Shown: positions 32,526-45,721, numbered from the stretch's first letter. The stretch is DNA of 64,000 bases from Diospyros lotus (GCF_014633365.1 NC_068345.1:11230058-11294057); one strand, 5' to 3'. Notes: generated by a model from the letters alone, not told the origin. A program made the numbers and translations.

Positions 32526-33779
32526 CGCCTCTTCTTCTCGTTCCATCCATTTGAGTTGATAAAATGATTTAATTAAATTTGTTTATTTTATCTTTTTATA
32601 CTATAACGTATCAATTTTCAAATAAGTTATACTTATTGCACCTTAACCAGCAACCTTAAATTTAACTTGTGGAATTATTATCTTGCCAATTGAAAGTTTT
32701 GAGTGGCAGGAGCATTGTTTTTCATCCAAATAATGATTTTAAGACCATGGTGATAAATCAAAATGATGGGTCCACATTTACGGAATGACAAAATTGTCCT
32801 TGCATTGATTTTTATACTAAGCTTGATTGGTAATTATTTTGTCATTCTACCTTATCATACTATCACTTCGACATAGATCATGCTTTTGGTACATTAAAAA
32901 TTACACCTTAAGTAACATAAAATATGTAAAATGACAAAAATATTCTTTATGCCTCATCATCTTGTCTCGCATCATCGTCTTGGGTGATGAATAGTTTAGT
33001 CATGCGTCTCATCGCCTCACATCGTTTCACCATTTTAGATAAATGATATTTTTATTATTTTACATGTATTATGTAGTTCAAAGTATAGCCTAAAGAATAT
33101 CAATAAAATTTTCCTTTCGAGATATTGCATTGGTTTTAAAATCATTGTTCTCTTCATTATTGTTATAATGTATGGGTTAAAGTGAGAACTAATAAAATGT
33201 TATATGATAGCTGAATCTGTTGTATTTTTGGTGGCCAAAATAATTATGACAAAGTTTGTTTAAATTCTTATACAAATTTATTAGGTTGGTTCAGCTCCAT
33301 AGATTTGAGGGCTGGAACTATTTCTCAATCGATGGCATTGAATTTATGATCTCTGGACTTCAACTTGGGCCGATGTGATAAGAAAATATCAAACAAATTT
33401 GGCACAAGCACCAGCTCTGATTCATTCTTTAAGTCTATTGGAATTTATAAACAATTATTTTACTTCATAACAAGATATTAAGAATGGTCAAACTATGTTG
33501 AATGTCAAATCATCGTAATATAAATTTTTGATTAGCGGGCTTAAGCCCGACTACATTCGACTTATTGACAGCCCTACTTAAGCATGCTCATTAATTATTT
33601 TTTAACCAAAATATTTTAAATGATATTATTTGAAATTTTAAGTTTAAAGTGTTTATATTTCAAATTTTATTACTTAAAATTGAAGTGTTTAAATAATTTT
33701 TATATATGAAAATTTTAAATCCAATCATTTTAATATACGTATATATTACTGTATAAAAACTTAAAATGCGATAGGGTTC
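32526..33779. other. Gene-free AT-rich region
   Basis: No gene, repeat boundary or RNA recognised. Confidence 0.45.
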
Positions 33780-34530
33780 TAGACAACCCATTATCAATGG
33801 GATTAATGATATCAAAAGAATTTAAATACTCATTTGAAGAGGAATGATATGCTATTGGTGCTATTGGTGTCGGATGCGGACTAGCAAAAAATGTTTGTGG
33901 ATCTCATCTCCCATGTGATGAGGGGAATGCCTTCAGGCTCATAATTATCCTAATATCTCAAAAAAACAATCAATAACAGCAAAGACACGTGTTCGTCGAA
34001 GAACCAACCTAAGGTCATCATTTAGCATAAGTCTGGAATAGACACGTGGTAGATACGTCTCAACTAATCGACTAGCAATCTTAGCCTTTTGCTTCACGAG
34101 AATTCCTCGACCTCAATCACCATTTCGAAGATCATGAAGGTAGGGATTATCTCGAGGCTCTCGAAAATTGATTACTATATCCATGCCATCAAAATCATGG
34201 CTCCATAAAGGACGGGATCCAAATCCCGAGAATTCGAAAAGGGAATTCTTATCTGAACAAAAAGATAAAAGGAGGCGATCAAGACGAGTGAGGGGATTAT
34301 TTTACTTAAATTTTCAACTACATACTTTACCTTTGATAATCCGATGAATTGACTTAAACATCAGAGTGATCACGAGAAATAAGTTCTCGATTCTGTTTAC
34401 ATATAATTTGAGATAAAAGAGGGTGATAGACTTTATATCATGACTATGAATCTTTATTTTTTATTTTTCTCAATTAATTCATCTTAAATAAATATTATAG
34501 TACGTGACGTGAACAATCTATCAGAATCGG
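33780..34530 (+). mobile_element. Degenerate gypsy LTR remnant (tentative)
   Basis: The stretch has the even composition of an LTR. Near 34350 it carries GACTTAAACATCAGAGTG, close to the GACTTGAGCGTCGGAGTG string that recurs in LTRs of Tat-type plant gypsy elements. Ends and TSD were not found. Confidence 0.35.
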
Positions 34531-34755
34531 TCTTTTGAAATGGGTAGGGCCTTCATGTGCTGCGTCCAAGCGTTTTGAGAAGCGACTATTACTTACCTTG
34601 ACAGTGAACCATCAACTAATAAGGACCGTTGTAATTAAATTGTTCCACGTGATGTGACAGTGGAGTGGGAGGCCGTGGTCTCCTCTCCACTGAACACAGC
34701 AACCCACGCCAAGGCCCATGCTGTACGAATCCAAATCATACACTAATTAAATAGA

Positions 34756-34797
34756 TTTTTCTTTCTTTTCTTTTCTTTTCTTTTCTTTTCTTTTTCT
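34756..34797. repeat. Microsatellite (TTTTC)n
   Basis: About eight units of TTTTC, slightly interrupted at both ends. Confidence 0.9.
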
Positions 34798-34799
34798 AT

Positions 34800-36820
34800 G
34801 TTTTATAAAAATTATTTTGATAACTCAACTTTATAATTTTATCGATAAAAAAAATAATTTTATTGCTACAATCATTACGATAATTTGTATAACAAAATAA
34901 CATTATCACATAATTTTATTTATTTTTTACAAAAAAATATGTTTTTTGGGTTGGTGCATGAAAAATATTAATAAATTGATGATACATTTTATGTATATTA
35001 GACTTTTAATTCAAATAATTATTGTATATTAATTTTTGCTAAACTAGTTTTTAATTAAGTATAATTTAAATTGTAATTTGCATAAAATTAACAAATCTAA
35101 TATTCTATTTAATTAAAAAAAATCTAATTATATATCTAAAAGAGTAATGATCGATGATCGTAGAAAGTTCATTCATTGTGCATTTGCTAGTTTGAGCTTA
35201 AGAAAATGATAAGAGTCTATTATTATCTAAATACAATAATAAATTTGTTTGTAAAGAAAAAGTGTTTCAATAGGAATGCGAGTGTCCTCCAATGCTTAAG
35301 TCAATCTCTTGATTTGAGTTTAGAATGTAAAATAAGTAAAACTATAATCAATGTAGATTTCTAAACATATATCAGTCGTAACCAAAGTTCTCTTATTTAA
35401 TTAAGTAAAATGCATTGTTAATTATGAAAAAATTTCTAATCTATGTATAATATTTTTAAATTATAATAACAAAAAAAAAAATTATCCGAAACCCTATCAA
35501 TGATAAGATTCAACAAATAAGGAGGTAGGGACCTAATGTGGTTTCTTAAGCAACTTAGTAGAGCGTACGTGAGCTTCTCTTCAATAGCATCTCTTTTATT
35601 TCTTTCTAATTTTTCCTAATTATTGTAAGTTAAAGAACCATTTGGATTTCAATTGAATAAACAAAAGGAGCAAAATGGCCCCCCAATTCAACAACTTTGA
35701 TATAGGTTTGATGATTCGTTCGATTGCTCAACCCAAATTGTCAATGGCTTGTAGCAAAGGAATGGTTGAATTTTGTTGTAGCAATCAAACCAAAGTTCCC
35801 TATGATTTAACTATGATTAAAGGAAACTTCCATCCAACCACCATGGTTAATGAAAGATAAAATGAATGAGTAAGAAGGAGAAAAAGAAAGAGATGGGGAA
35901 AGGAAAAAAAAAAAAGAGAGAGAGAATATGGGGGCATTTCAATCATTTTTACCAAGTAAAGTGTGAAATTTGCTCCTATACTATGATTCAATGGCCAAAT
36001 TTATTATGTTACTTTTAAGAGGTCAACCATGCCTTCATACTTTTAAATTGAGAGCTACATTAGCCCTTGGCACAAATAATGTTTAAGTGACAAAGTCCAT
36101 TAAGGAGATAAAGCTCAGCCTCAAATGAAACCTTAAGCCCCAAGTTAGACTTATAAATCAAAATCAAATTGCACCAAACATAATCTAATAGGGTTCTTCC
36201 ACTCATGATCAGTTAAGTGAAATTGTGACTAGTTTGACTAGTAATTTTTGCGACTTTGATGGCGATTGTGGCTTTATTGTGGATGGCAAATCGGGGAAGT
36301 GCAACTTAGAGATTAGTAAGGATTAGACATAGTCACACTCTTCTAACTTGCTATCTATCTATGTCATAATCACAAAGGAAAATATTTCCACTCAAACTAA
36401 TTGTTATTCCCTTAATTGGTTATGCTTGGGAAAATCCTAGCAAATGTGTTTGGTGTGATTTGGATTTGTTTTGGGGTCTATGATTTCATTTCGGGTTTAG
36501 ATTGACCTCTATTAATGGACTATAAACAACATTCAATAACATTTAAACACTATTTGTATAAAGGTTAAGGTTACCATTAATTTAAAAATATGAGAGCTTA
36601 ATTATCGTTTTTTTATAATAGAAAGGTTAATTTGCCCTAGGTTAAAGATATAGAAGTCAATTTGACACTTTAACCTTTTATATTTAACCAACTATAAATA
36701 GCGTTACATATTATTTAAATGTGGTTCACGCGAAAGCTAATGTAACCTTATAATATTATTTAAGAATACGAGAACTTAGTTGGGGTCTTGAAAGTTGAAG
36801 GTTCAATTAGTAGGGGTGTG
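34800..36820. other. Gene-free AT-rich region
   Basis: No convincing gene. A GA-rich tract lies at 35877-35926. The short open frame at 35675-35860 shows no family feature. Confidence 0.45.
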
Positions 36821-37799
36821 TAATCGGTTATAATCGAACCGAATTGACTGAAAATCACTAATTGAATTGAACCGCATGTAATAATTAAATCGAATTGATC
36901 GATTAATTCTAATTAACCGAAACCTAAACTGTGATAACTAAATCGAACCGAAAACTGAACTAATGCATAAAATAATCGAAGACACTAAACATTAGTTCGA
37001 CTTTACTGTTGCCACTGGCCACCTAGCCGGCTAGTGATTCATATATACAAAAATGAATTTGATCAAACGGTTGATTTTTTGTAGATCTAAAAATTAATTT
37101 TAGGATAAAAAAACTCAAAAACACGTTTTTGAAAAAACGTCGTCGGCTACCAACCATAGCGGATTCCAACTATTGGAATCGACCATCAGATTCACTTTGG
37201 CTTAATAACCCACATATCCAAAAATTAAAAGCATATAATAGTTAGATTTTAGTAGATTTAGATTTTAATGTAAAATAGAAGTTATCGAAAAACTTACTGA
37301 ATGGGCCATCGACATCGACAGGCAAGCACAGTGGTGAAAATTAAAGGGGGAGAGAAATGCAATCGTCGTCGATGTTGAAATCAGCGTCATCGTTAATGTT
37401 GAAGGTAAAGAAGAAGGGTCGGCATCAGCATTGCAAAACCCTTCGCCTTCCTATAGGTGGTTGTTTTAACGAAAACAACAACTGTCGGCATCGGAGGTAG
37501 AGAAGAAGCGTCATGTCAACGTTGGCCGGGGGCGATAGGGCCTGAGAGTTGGAGACAATAAGGAAAGTAAAGGGTTGATTGAAGGGCCGCTAATGCTGGG
37601 TTCTGGTTGTTTAGCCTTTTATTTTTTCTTTTATACTACACACAAATTATGTTGTTTTGTAATTTCAGTTTGGTTCGGTTAATTCGGTTACTCGAACAAC
37701 ACTAATTGAACCGAAATCAATAATCGATTTTTCATCAAAACACTAACTGAACCGCTAACTAACACCTAAATAATCGAATCGAACCTCTGCCCACTCCTA
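36821..37799. mobile_element. hAT-like non-autonomous element, copy 1
   Basis: Termini TAGGGGTGTG (36821) and ...CCCACTCCTA (37799) are imperfect inverted repeats of the plant hAT type. Both subterminal regions are crowded with CGGTT/AACCG motifs (for example GTTTGGTTCGGTTAATTCGG at right). There is no transposase. The interior 37000-37300 is shared with 43430-43700, defining a family. An 8-bp TSD could not be demonstrated. Confidence 0.7.
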
Positions 37800-39300
37800 T
37801 AATTTGACACTTCATTCTTTTTTTAATTTTTTTAAGAATTGACTTAGCCTATGTACGTGGGAGAGGTGGGGTAAAGGATGGATTGGTACATGCATAATAA
37901 AACAAAAAAAAGTAAGGATAAAGGAAGTTATATAAGTTTTGTTACACTACCATTGTTATATATTTTATTTTATTTAAATGGAGACCGAAAAGGGGTGAAA
38001 CAATTTAAAAAAAGAAATAAAATTACAATTATATCTCTAAACTTTTTAAATAAATAAATAAGTAAAAAATAACCAAGGTCAGATAATAAAAACAATATTT
38101 ATATTTATAATTATAAAAGTATAGAAGAGAGCGAAAGAGTATTACAAAACCCTCATCCAAATAAAGAAAATAATCTTCCTTCTCGTCGTGTCTACCACAT
38201 ATCCCATCAAAAGAGTCAAATATATTACATACACTAAGGTTATCTCCTTTTTTATTTTTAGAATTTAAATATTTGTTTTAAATTTTTATTTCAAAATTTT
38301 TGTGCTCTGTATAAAATTGTTTTGTTTTGATTTTATGTAATGATAATGATTAAAGATATATATTAATCCAAAAAGTATAGACTTATAGTTGAGCTATTTT
38401 ATTATTGTTAGTTTTTAGTGCTTTCTCAAATAACTATCCAAAAAAATGCTAATGAAGCATTGACTTAATGGTAAAAAGTAAAAAAATTTAAATGAAAGTT
38501 CATATGTGACATTTAATAGTTACAATTATTTTTTTTAATTTTTTAAACAAATTTTAGACAAAGTAAATGTTTGTGTAGTGATAAAGTTATTTGAAAATTT
38601 AATTATTATTATCTAAAATCGTGAGTTTAAATCTTATTAACATAAATAATTTTTTATTTTTTAAATAAAAATGTGAGAGATATTTTAACAAAATACTTTA
38701 TTAACACTAAAATATGGTATTTATTTATATAATAGTATAGATAGTAGCTAGGTTACATAGAAATAGAAACGGAAAATGGATATGATACAGAATGAAAATG
38801 AGGAAATAATATTTTAAAAAAAATAAAAAAGGAAACCTAAGAAAAAAATATAATGTTTTTATGTAAATATAATTTTTAATATAAAAAATTATAAAATAAT
38901 AATTATTCAATCAAATATAAGTATAAATTTTATCATCCATTCAAATAAAAATAAACATAAGTTATTTTTGTCTCTAATATGGTCATTGATGTCTCTTAAG
39001 GTAGTTGTGGAATAGATTCAATATTTTTTAATGTTGCAAAACAACCATAACCATTTATAACATTATGAAAATGGCCTGAAAGCATATTTTTCATATTTCT
39101 CGGCGATTCGAGGTAGAAATCGTTTTAAAAATGACAAAATGACACCATTTTAAAGTTTCTCGTACATCATAAAATAATAACACACACATTGTATACGAGT
39201 GCTTTGAATATAATTGTACACAAATTATGGTAATATATATACACATAAAACTCAATAATTAGAACAATTCATTCAACTTTTTGACCATACAAAAATGAGG
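37800..39300. other. Gene-free AT-rich region
   Basis: Very AT-rich with long A/T runs. No gene or repeat boundary recognised. Confidence 0.45.
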
Positions 39301-39301
39301 G

Positions 39302-39527
39302 GATAACATCCCATTCGAGCGATAGGAAGGATCGGAACAACTTATCCTGATGGGCCTACACGAACTTCCCAGGGGGGTCACCCATCCCTGGATTACCCCA
39401 GGTCAAGCACGCTTAACTTGGGAGTTCTTTGCCAACATTCAGCCCAAAAGGTATCCAGCTGGTGTTGTTTCCTTTCTTACACTATCCTCGATATATACTA
39501 ACCTCTCTGGGCTCTCGGGGTATTACA
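39302..39527 (-). repeat. Cassandra copy 2, 3' LTR with 5S-like region
   Basis: The reverse complement contains AAGTTAAGCGTGCTTGACC and GGATGGGTGACC, the 5S-like box A and box C segments. Confidence 0.9.
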
Positions 39528-39713
39528 TTCTTCCCCCCTTAAACGCATGACGTCCTCGTCATGCGACCTTACAACTGGTCCCAGACCTTCTCCCCTTGGG
39601 GCTGCCATCCTATAAGCTTGCCAGAAGCCGCTCCTTGTACAGGCCCTCAAGCCCCGGCGCCACTCCTCGCCCTCATCGGACAGCTTTTGCCAAGGGTCGG
39701 TTCTGATACCACC

Positions 39714-39937
39714 TGTAACATCCCGCTCGAGCGATAGGAAGGACCGGAACAACTTACCCTGATGGGCCTACACGAACTTCCCAGGGGGGTCACCCATCCC
39801 TGGATTACCCCAGGTCAAGCACGCTTAACTTGGGAATTTTTTGCCAACATTCAGCCCAAAAGGTATCCATGGTGTTATTTCCTTTCTTACACTATCCTCG
39901 ATATATACTAACCTCTCTAGACTCTCGGGGTATTACA
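39714..39937 (-). repeat. Cassandra copy 2, 5' LTR with 5S-like region
   Basis: Begins (plus strand) TGTAACATCCCGCTCGAGCG and ends CGGGGTATTACA. It carries the same 5S-like block as the other copies. Confidence 0.9.
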
Positions 39938-40149
39938 ATGCATATAAAAAATTAGAACTAGTTGTGAAGGCTTTGTAACTTGTAACTTCAAATACCAATG
40001 ACTTTGTAACTTGTAAAGTTCAAGAAATTGCACTAGGAAATTATTTTTTAGATTTTAAAAAAACCTTGAAAAATGAAAAATCTTTAATCCATAAAAAAGA
40101 AAATCAAATGTTGTAAATTAAGAAAAAAGAGAGAAAAATTTCACAATAT

Positions 40150-40530
40150 AACATCTTCCACTGTTAATTAAGATATAGATCGAAAAATGTGAGATATGAA
40201 AATCATTCTAGACAAAAGTGTTTTCTATTGTATTTGTTAAATTTATCTGATAACTCTTAAAAAAGAAGTCATATAATTTTTTATCTAAGTATTTTCAGAT
40301 AAATTTATCTCTCTCTCCCTCTCAATAAATTTATCCTAATTCTTACAGATAAGAAAAAAGACATATGTGTCATCTAGTGCATTCCAAAAAATTTAACAAA
40401 CAGTTTGATAAAAATCTTGAAATATTTCTCATTCTATCTTGACTATTTCATATTTTGGTCCAAAAAATATTTCAACCTTATCTTGATATAATTTTATTTT
40501 ACTTATTTTAATAAATGTTTTCTAAAGAAC
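40150..40530 (+). repeat. AT-rich MITE-like repeat, further copy
   Basis: Shares the order AAGAAGTCA, ACAGATAA, AAAAAATTTAACAAACAGTT, TTTCATATTTTGGTCCAAAA with 30350-30660 and 31550-31830. Ends are not defined. Confidence 0.55.
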
Positions 40531-41039
40531 AAAAGTGTTCATTTATTATATATCTCTTAAAACTTTCAGTTATTTAATTTAGATATGTATTGAATTTTAA
40601 AATCAGCTTAATTGGTTCTTAAACTTTTTACAATTAGTCACAAGGCCTCTCATTTACTAAATTAGTCACACACCATTTAAACTTTGGATTTTTGGGTCAA
40701 ATACCCCTTGAATTTTAAGGTCCATTCTCTTTATTATTTTCAGGGTACCTTTAGTTTTTAATTTTTTAAAATTGTGAAAACGTGTTTACTTTATTATTTT
40801 CAAAAATAAGAAAAAAAATTATAAAGAAAACTCAAAATAACAATTATTTTGGTTATTTCTAGGTAAAACAACCAAAACACGAAAAATATGAGATAATTTA
40901 TTTATTATTTGTATTTTATTCTTGTAACGGAAAAAATATTATAAGTGTTGTTTTTTTTTGTTCCCTAATAAGACCTAAGGCAATGACGATTTTTCAGGTG
41001 GGTCTTCATAGGCTTCGGCCCCAGGATTGAAGGACCCAA

Positions 41040-41690
41040 GACCGTTACCATCATCTTTTGGCAGCCCATTTTAAAAGTCGAGCCACAAGGTCACTCCCCA
41101 TTTTAGAGGAGAAATGGGCCTCAGCCCATTTGCTCAAATGGGGGTGAAGCCCACTCAAGCTTAGCCCACTTTTTAGCCCTCATATAAAAGAGCCTTTGGC
41201 TCTCCTTTTGGCATCTTTATCCTATCCTCTATTTGGTCGAACCCTAGTTCTCTCTCTCTCTCTCTCTCGTGTTTCCTTTTCGTGGACGATTGATTCATCA
41301 CTTCGATTCCTGTTTATTCGATAACGATGAAGGCATTCTTGCCTTCTGTGGATGTCGTTTCCTTTCATGTATTTAGCCGCCTTTCCTTTTGTGAGGAAGA
41401 CAGTCCCTTTGATGTCGTTAGAAGCACCTTATTTATTAAGATCTGGGTTTTTCTTTTGGGGTAAGGTCTTTCTCCTTGCTTTGAGCTTTGATCTCGCTAT
41501 TTTTGTGACCGATCTACCTACTTTGTGTGGCTGTGATCGTTTGAGAGAGAGAGAGTTTACTTTGCTGGTTTGGCCGAGAGGTGTTGGGGCTTTTCTGGGC
41601 TTACGACTTGAGAGCTTTGTTTGTGGCTTGTGGTTCCTATTCATTGGTGTTACCAAGAGTGGTAACTGGTCTTTCAGATCTGAGCCTTGA
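41040..41690 (+). promoter_or_regulatory. Orphan housekeeping-type promoter and 5' gene end
   Basis: Several GGGCCT/GCCCA(T/C) motifs (41060-41170; site II-like TGGGCY elements on the minus strand) precede a TATA (CATATAAAAG, about 41191). A telo-box-like AACCCTAG (41240) and a (CT)n leader tract (41250-41270) follow. This set is typical of plant ribosomal and translation-related genes. An ATG at 41328 opens 45 codons (MKAFLPSVDVVSFHVFSRLS...) up to TAA, with GGGGTAAGGT there reading as a donor. The coding part matches no family I know. A retained promoter fragment or a gene with later exons elsewhere are both possible. Confidence 0.4.
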
Positions 41691-42360
41691 ACGGTTAAAA
41701 CAGGGAGTTTGTAATTTGTTTTCTTTACATTCTTGTTTTTGATCTATATTTGATTCGTTCTATTGCACTAACATTTTCTGTTTTGAAGAGATTTTCCGCA
41801 ACAAAAAGATTTACCAACTTTAAAATGTATATATTTCTTAATAGTATACTAGTATTAAATAGTTTTAATTTACTGAATAATCAAATTTATAGAATAAAAT
41901 GTCATCAAAAAATTATTTTTAAAATTCTAAACAAAGTGCATTTTTTTAATTTTTTGTTTGAAAAATAATTTTTCAGAATAATAAATAGAACACGTTTTCT
42001 ATTTTTTTTTGAAAACAAACTACTAAAACAAAAAATTAAAAAAAATTAAAAATTAAAAATAAAAATTAAAACTCAAAAAAAACGTACCCTAAGTTTTTGA
42101 GTCGAAAGTATAGTCGAAAGTACAAGGAACATATGAGCCACGACCCAAACTTGAAAGAATATAAGGAAAACTTACTTAATTTTGTTAGTAATAAAGAGTA
42201 TCATGGCAAATTTTTGAAAAATTTAAAAAATAATTGGACCAATTTAAAAATTCAAAGAATGTCTAATCAAAAAGCCAATGTTTAGAAATTTAGGATCAAT
42301 TTACTAGAAGTAAAATTATCCAGTTTTCAAGTTTAAAATTCAAGTTTTTATTAAAAAGTT

Positions 42361-42863
42361 GGTTGCATTCTCATTACTTTTCAATTTTCAATTTTGAGTT
42401 TTGAATTCATTTTTAGTTTTCTATTTTGATAGTCTGTTTTTAGAAAATTAAAAATGCCTTCTATTTATTATTTTGAAAAACTATTTCTTAAAACACAAAA
42501 TTAGAAAATGTGTTTTTTTTTAAAATTTTGAAAATAATTTTTTAATGATATTTTATTCAATAAATTAGAAATATTTAATGTTAATTTATTATTAAAAATA
42601 TATATTTAAAGTTAATAAATTTTGTAATATATTTTTCCATTACAATAATAAAATATGAATAAATAAATAAATAAATGTGTTTTGAGTTTAGAATTTGTTT
42701 TGGATAAAAACACTCAAAATAATAAAATGTTATTTTGAGTTTTCTTTACAATTTTTTTTATTTTCAAAAATACATTTTTAAAAATAACAAAGAGAACGCG
42801 TTTTTATTATTTTAAAAAGTCGAAAACTAAAAATGACTTGAAAACAGTAAAGAGAACGCAACC
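42361..42863. mobile_element. MITE with GGTTGC termini, copy 1
   Basis: Begins GGTTGCATTCTCATTAC and ends AGTAAAGAGAACGCAACC, inverted termini of about 18 bp. The roughly 500-bp interior of A/T runs is nearly the same as 45783-46291 (for example GTGTTTTGAGTTTAGAATTT, AATAAATAAATAAATG). No coding capacity. Confidence 0.75.
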
Positions 42864-43199
42864 ATATTTTGAAATTAAAATTATGTCATGTTCAAAAAAA
42901 TTTATGGATCAAAATATTTGAATAAATGTTTAAAAAAGCTATTTTTGGGATAAATTTAGATGTTTTAATATACAATTTAAATATCCTCACCTACCGGATT
43001 TTATTCTATAATTTATTGATTTAGATATTAGAATAAACCTAAAAACAAGCAAAAACTAATTTAAAATTAAAATTATCAATTGTTCAAAATTTTTGAAATA
43101 TGAGTTTTCTATGCATTAGTATTTAAAACATTTTTATTCTATAATTTAATTATTTATTAGATATTATTGGCTCAAAATCTTAATTTACAAATCTAAAAG

Positions 43200-43800
43200 T
43201 AGGGATCTCAAGTGGTTGGTTCAATAACAAATCCAATAACCAAAAAAACTAAACTGCCATAAAAAATTGAATTGAATCGATCGGACTAACTAAAAACAAA
43301 AAAAATAAAAAAAATCATAAAAACTAAACTAATCTAATAAATTGAACAAACCCAAAATACCCCCCCCAAAAAAAAAATCCCCCAAAAATTGAAATAATTT
43401 CTGGCCTTATTGTTGGCTTTGGCCACTAAATTAGCCAATGATTCCAATGATCGGAACTTGTCATTGAATTCCCTCAATTGCGGTGGTTCATATATCAAAA
43501 AAATAAGTTTTATCCAACGGTTGATTGTTTGTCAATCTAAAATTAATCTTATCGTCAAAACTTGTGATTCTGAAAAACGTTGCTAGCCACCATTCATGGC
43601 GGGTTCCGATGATTGAATTAACCATAAGATTAGTTTGACTGAGTGATTCACATACCTGAAAATCAAAAGTATCTAACGGTTAAATATTAGTAAATTTAGG
43701 TTTTAATGACAAGAATACATACCTCATTCATGTGTGTATATATCCAAAAACTAATAAGATTAGTGGAAAACTTACCAAAATGGGCGAAGCCCAAATGTTA
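43200..43800. mobile_element. hAT-like element, copy 2 (3'-truncated)
   Basis: Opens TAGGGATCTCAAG and runs collinearly with 36821-37330, sharing TCCAACGGTTGATTGTTTG, GAAAAACGTTGC and GGCGGGTTCCGATGATTG-like text. The right-hand terminal region is not present. Confidence 0.55.
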
Positions 43801-43949
43801 TAAATCGCTGAAGAAAATAAAGCCGTATTTGAGGCGATAGCGATTGTCAATGTGGTGTCAATGGTCGAGCACAATTACGCGATAAAGTCAATGGCTTGTG
43901 ATAAAAAAAAATAATTATGGTTTAAAAGCAAAATTATACTTTACTAAAT

Positions 43950-45070
43950 GTTTATTTTTTTTTAAAAATAAAGGTTAATAACCTAGTTTTTTCTAAACTC
44001 AATTTTATTTTATTTTGAACTTTGCTTCAATTTAGTTATCGAACTTTAATATTGTCATTAATTTTATCTTCAATTGTCCAGATATGTGGCAAAGTTGAGG
44101 TGGCGTATTGATTTTTTTAATAATTGACACGCCAACAAAATGACATCATTTTGTTTGCTTTTACTGTGAACCATTAAGTAAAACAATGTCGTTTTGGTGA
44201 AATCAACAATCAAATACATAGATATACAAAATTAATAATTAAATACATAAATCAATAACCAAATACGTAAATCCCAAAATTAATAACCAAATACACAAAA
44301 CCAAAATCACAAAATATGAAAGGGTTCGCGGCGTTCACCTCATCTTTACTCTTCCTCAACTCTAGCGTCCTACTCTTCCTTCTGTGTTTAACTACAGTAT
44401 TATTTTTGTTCGTCGTAGTTCCCTCGATTATCTCTTACATTGCCAAGATTTCCAGGCCTAACTTGGTTAAGAAAAGTTGAGATTCCATCAACATGGGTCT
44501 GTCTCGCAGTAGCCATGGTCATGGGTTTGCAGTAGCCGTTTCCTTGGCGGTGGGTCTCGCCATGGTTGTCGACACTTACCATTCTGCTCACTATGGTCAT
44601 CGTGAGTCACTGATTGTTATGTGTTTCTTTCTCTTTTCTTCTTGAACGATTGTCTTTTGTGGTTTTCATTGAAGACGACAAGCCAATGATCAGAGCTGCC
44701 GGCAATGAAGGATGAAAGAGAGAGGTGGGCGACAACGATGAAATGCATAAATAGAGAAGAACCGGTAGTGACGCAAAGTGGAAGCCATCAAACCTTAAGT
44801 GACGAAGATATGGAGGAATATAGGTTTTGAACTATTTGATGTTGGGTCGACCCACTGGATCAGCTCTGGATCAAGCAAAATGACGTTGTTTTGCTGATAT
44901 GTCAATTAATGAACATATCAGCATGTCACCTCAACCACCACATATGTTGAGGCATATGCCTGATCGATTGAGAATAAAATTGACACCAATATTAAAGTTT
45001 TATGATCAAATTGAAGTAAACCTAAAATAAAAGTGCAAAATAACCTTAAGTTAAAGATACAACAAATTAT
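43950..45070. mobile_element. Non-autonomous element with long TIRs (Mutator-like)
   Basis: Segments at about 43985-44170 and 44865-45060 are inverted copies sharing ACTTTAATATTG, TCAATTTTAT and CAAAATGACGTCATTTTG-like text. The centre (44320-44740) is GC-richer with CCATGGTCATGGGTTTG and similar motifs, but has no convincing ORF. AAAAATAATTATG occurs on both outer flanks (about 43907 and 45081) and might be a duplication. Not proven. Confidence 0.5.
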
Positions 45071-45686
45071 TAATTCAAAAAATAATTATGCTTTATGCAA
45101 CAATATCAAGGGAAATTCTATTTGCAACGACGTATTTTACTATTCATAATTATTTTTTATTAAAATTTAATTTAATAAAAATAACTTAAAAAATATTCAT
45201 TTTTACCCTTTTAAAAATGCAATCACATTATATCACTCCATCTTCTTGCATTTTAAAAAATAAAAAAATTCAATACTTCTCTAATTCTACAGAAAGCAAA
45301 ACTCTCAGAAATTTGTTCTCTCTAACACCCGAGCTCTAGAGTTGGGAGGGAGAAATGCTTTCTCCTGCCCTGATGTTTGCCATCTTCCTTTTTATTTCAC
45401 TATCGATTGACAGCTGCTTCTTTTAATAAATGAATATAATATATTATATCAATTAGGTAGCCTGCACCTTTCCCACAAATCAATCTTCCCAGGCCTTTTG
45501 TCTTTCATTTCATAATATAATAATATTATTATATAATGCTTCCTCATGCCTCTCATTTTTTTTTTTTTTTTATAATTAGGCATAGATGCTTACGTTCTCA
45601 ATTTTTTTTTATATAGATTTCCACTCAATCGAAGTCATCAGCCGAATTACAATTTCAAGTAAAGCTTCTAATGGGTTCGGGAGAAT

Positions 45687-45688
<2 letters not shown>

Positions 45689-45719
<31 letters not shown>
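45689..45719. repeat. Homopolymer of 31 C
   Basis: A continuous run of C, which is exceptional in plant DNA. The minus strand could form a G-quadruplex. It could also mark an assembly or sequencing difficulty. The proline-run frame over it is an artefact. Confidence 0.9.

Positions 45720-45721
<2 letters not shown>

Larger units (their letters stand above)
39302..39937 (-). mobile_element. Cassandra TRIM retrotransposon, copy 2
   Basis: Same structure as the copy at 17.1 kb but inverted: LTRs 39302-39527 and 39714-39937, PBS complement GGTTCTGATACCA (39699-39711), polypurine complement TTCTTCCCCCCTT (39528-39540). The outer base of the left LTR is degraded (GATAACATCCC for TGTAACATCCC) and no clear TSD remains, so it is older than copy 1. 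The right LTR has a short deletion near GGTATCCATGGTG. Confidence 0.93.

Noticed and set aside
41352..41690. 112-codon plus-strand frame downstream of the orphan promoter
   Set aside because: It is out of phase with the first ATG, has an equally long antisense frame, and shows no domain.
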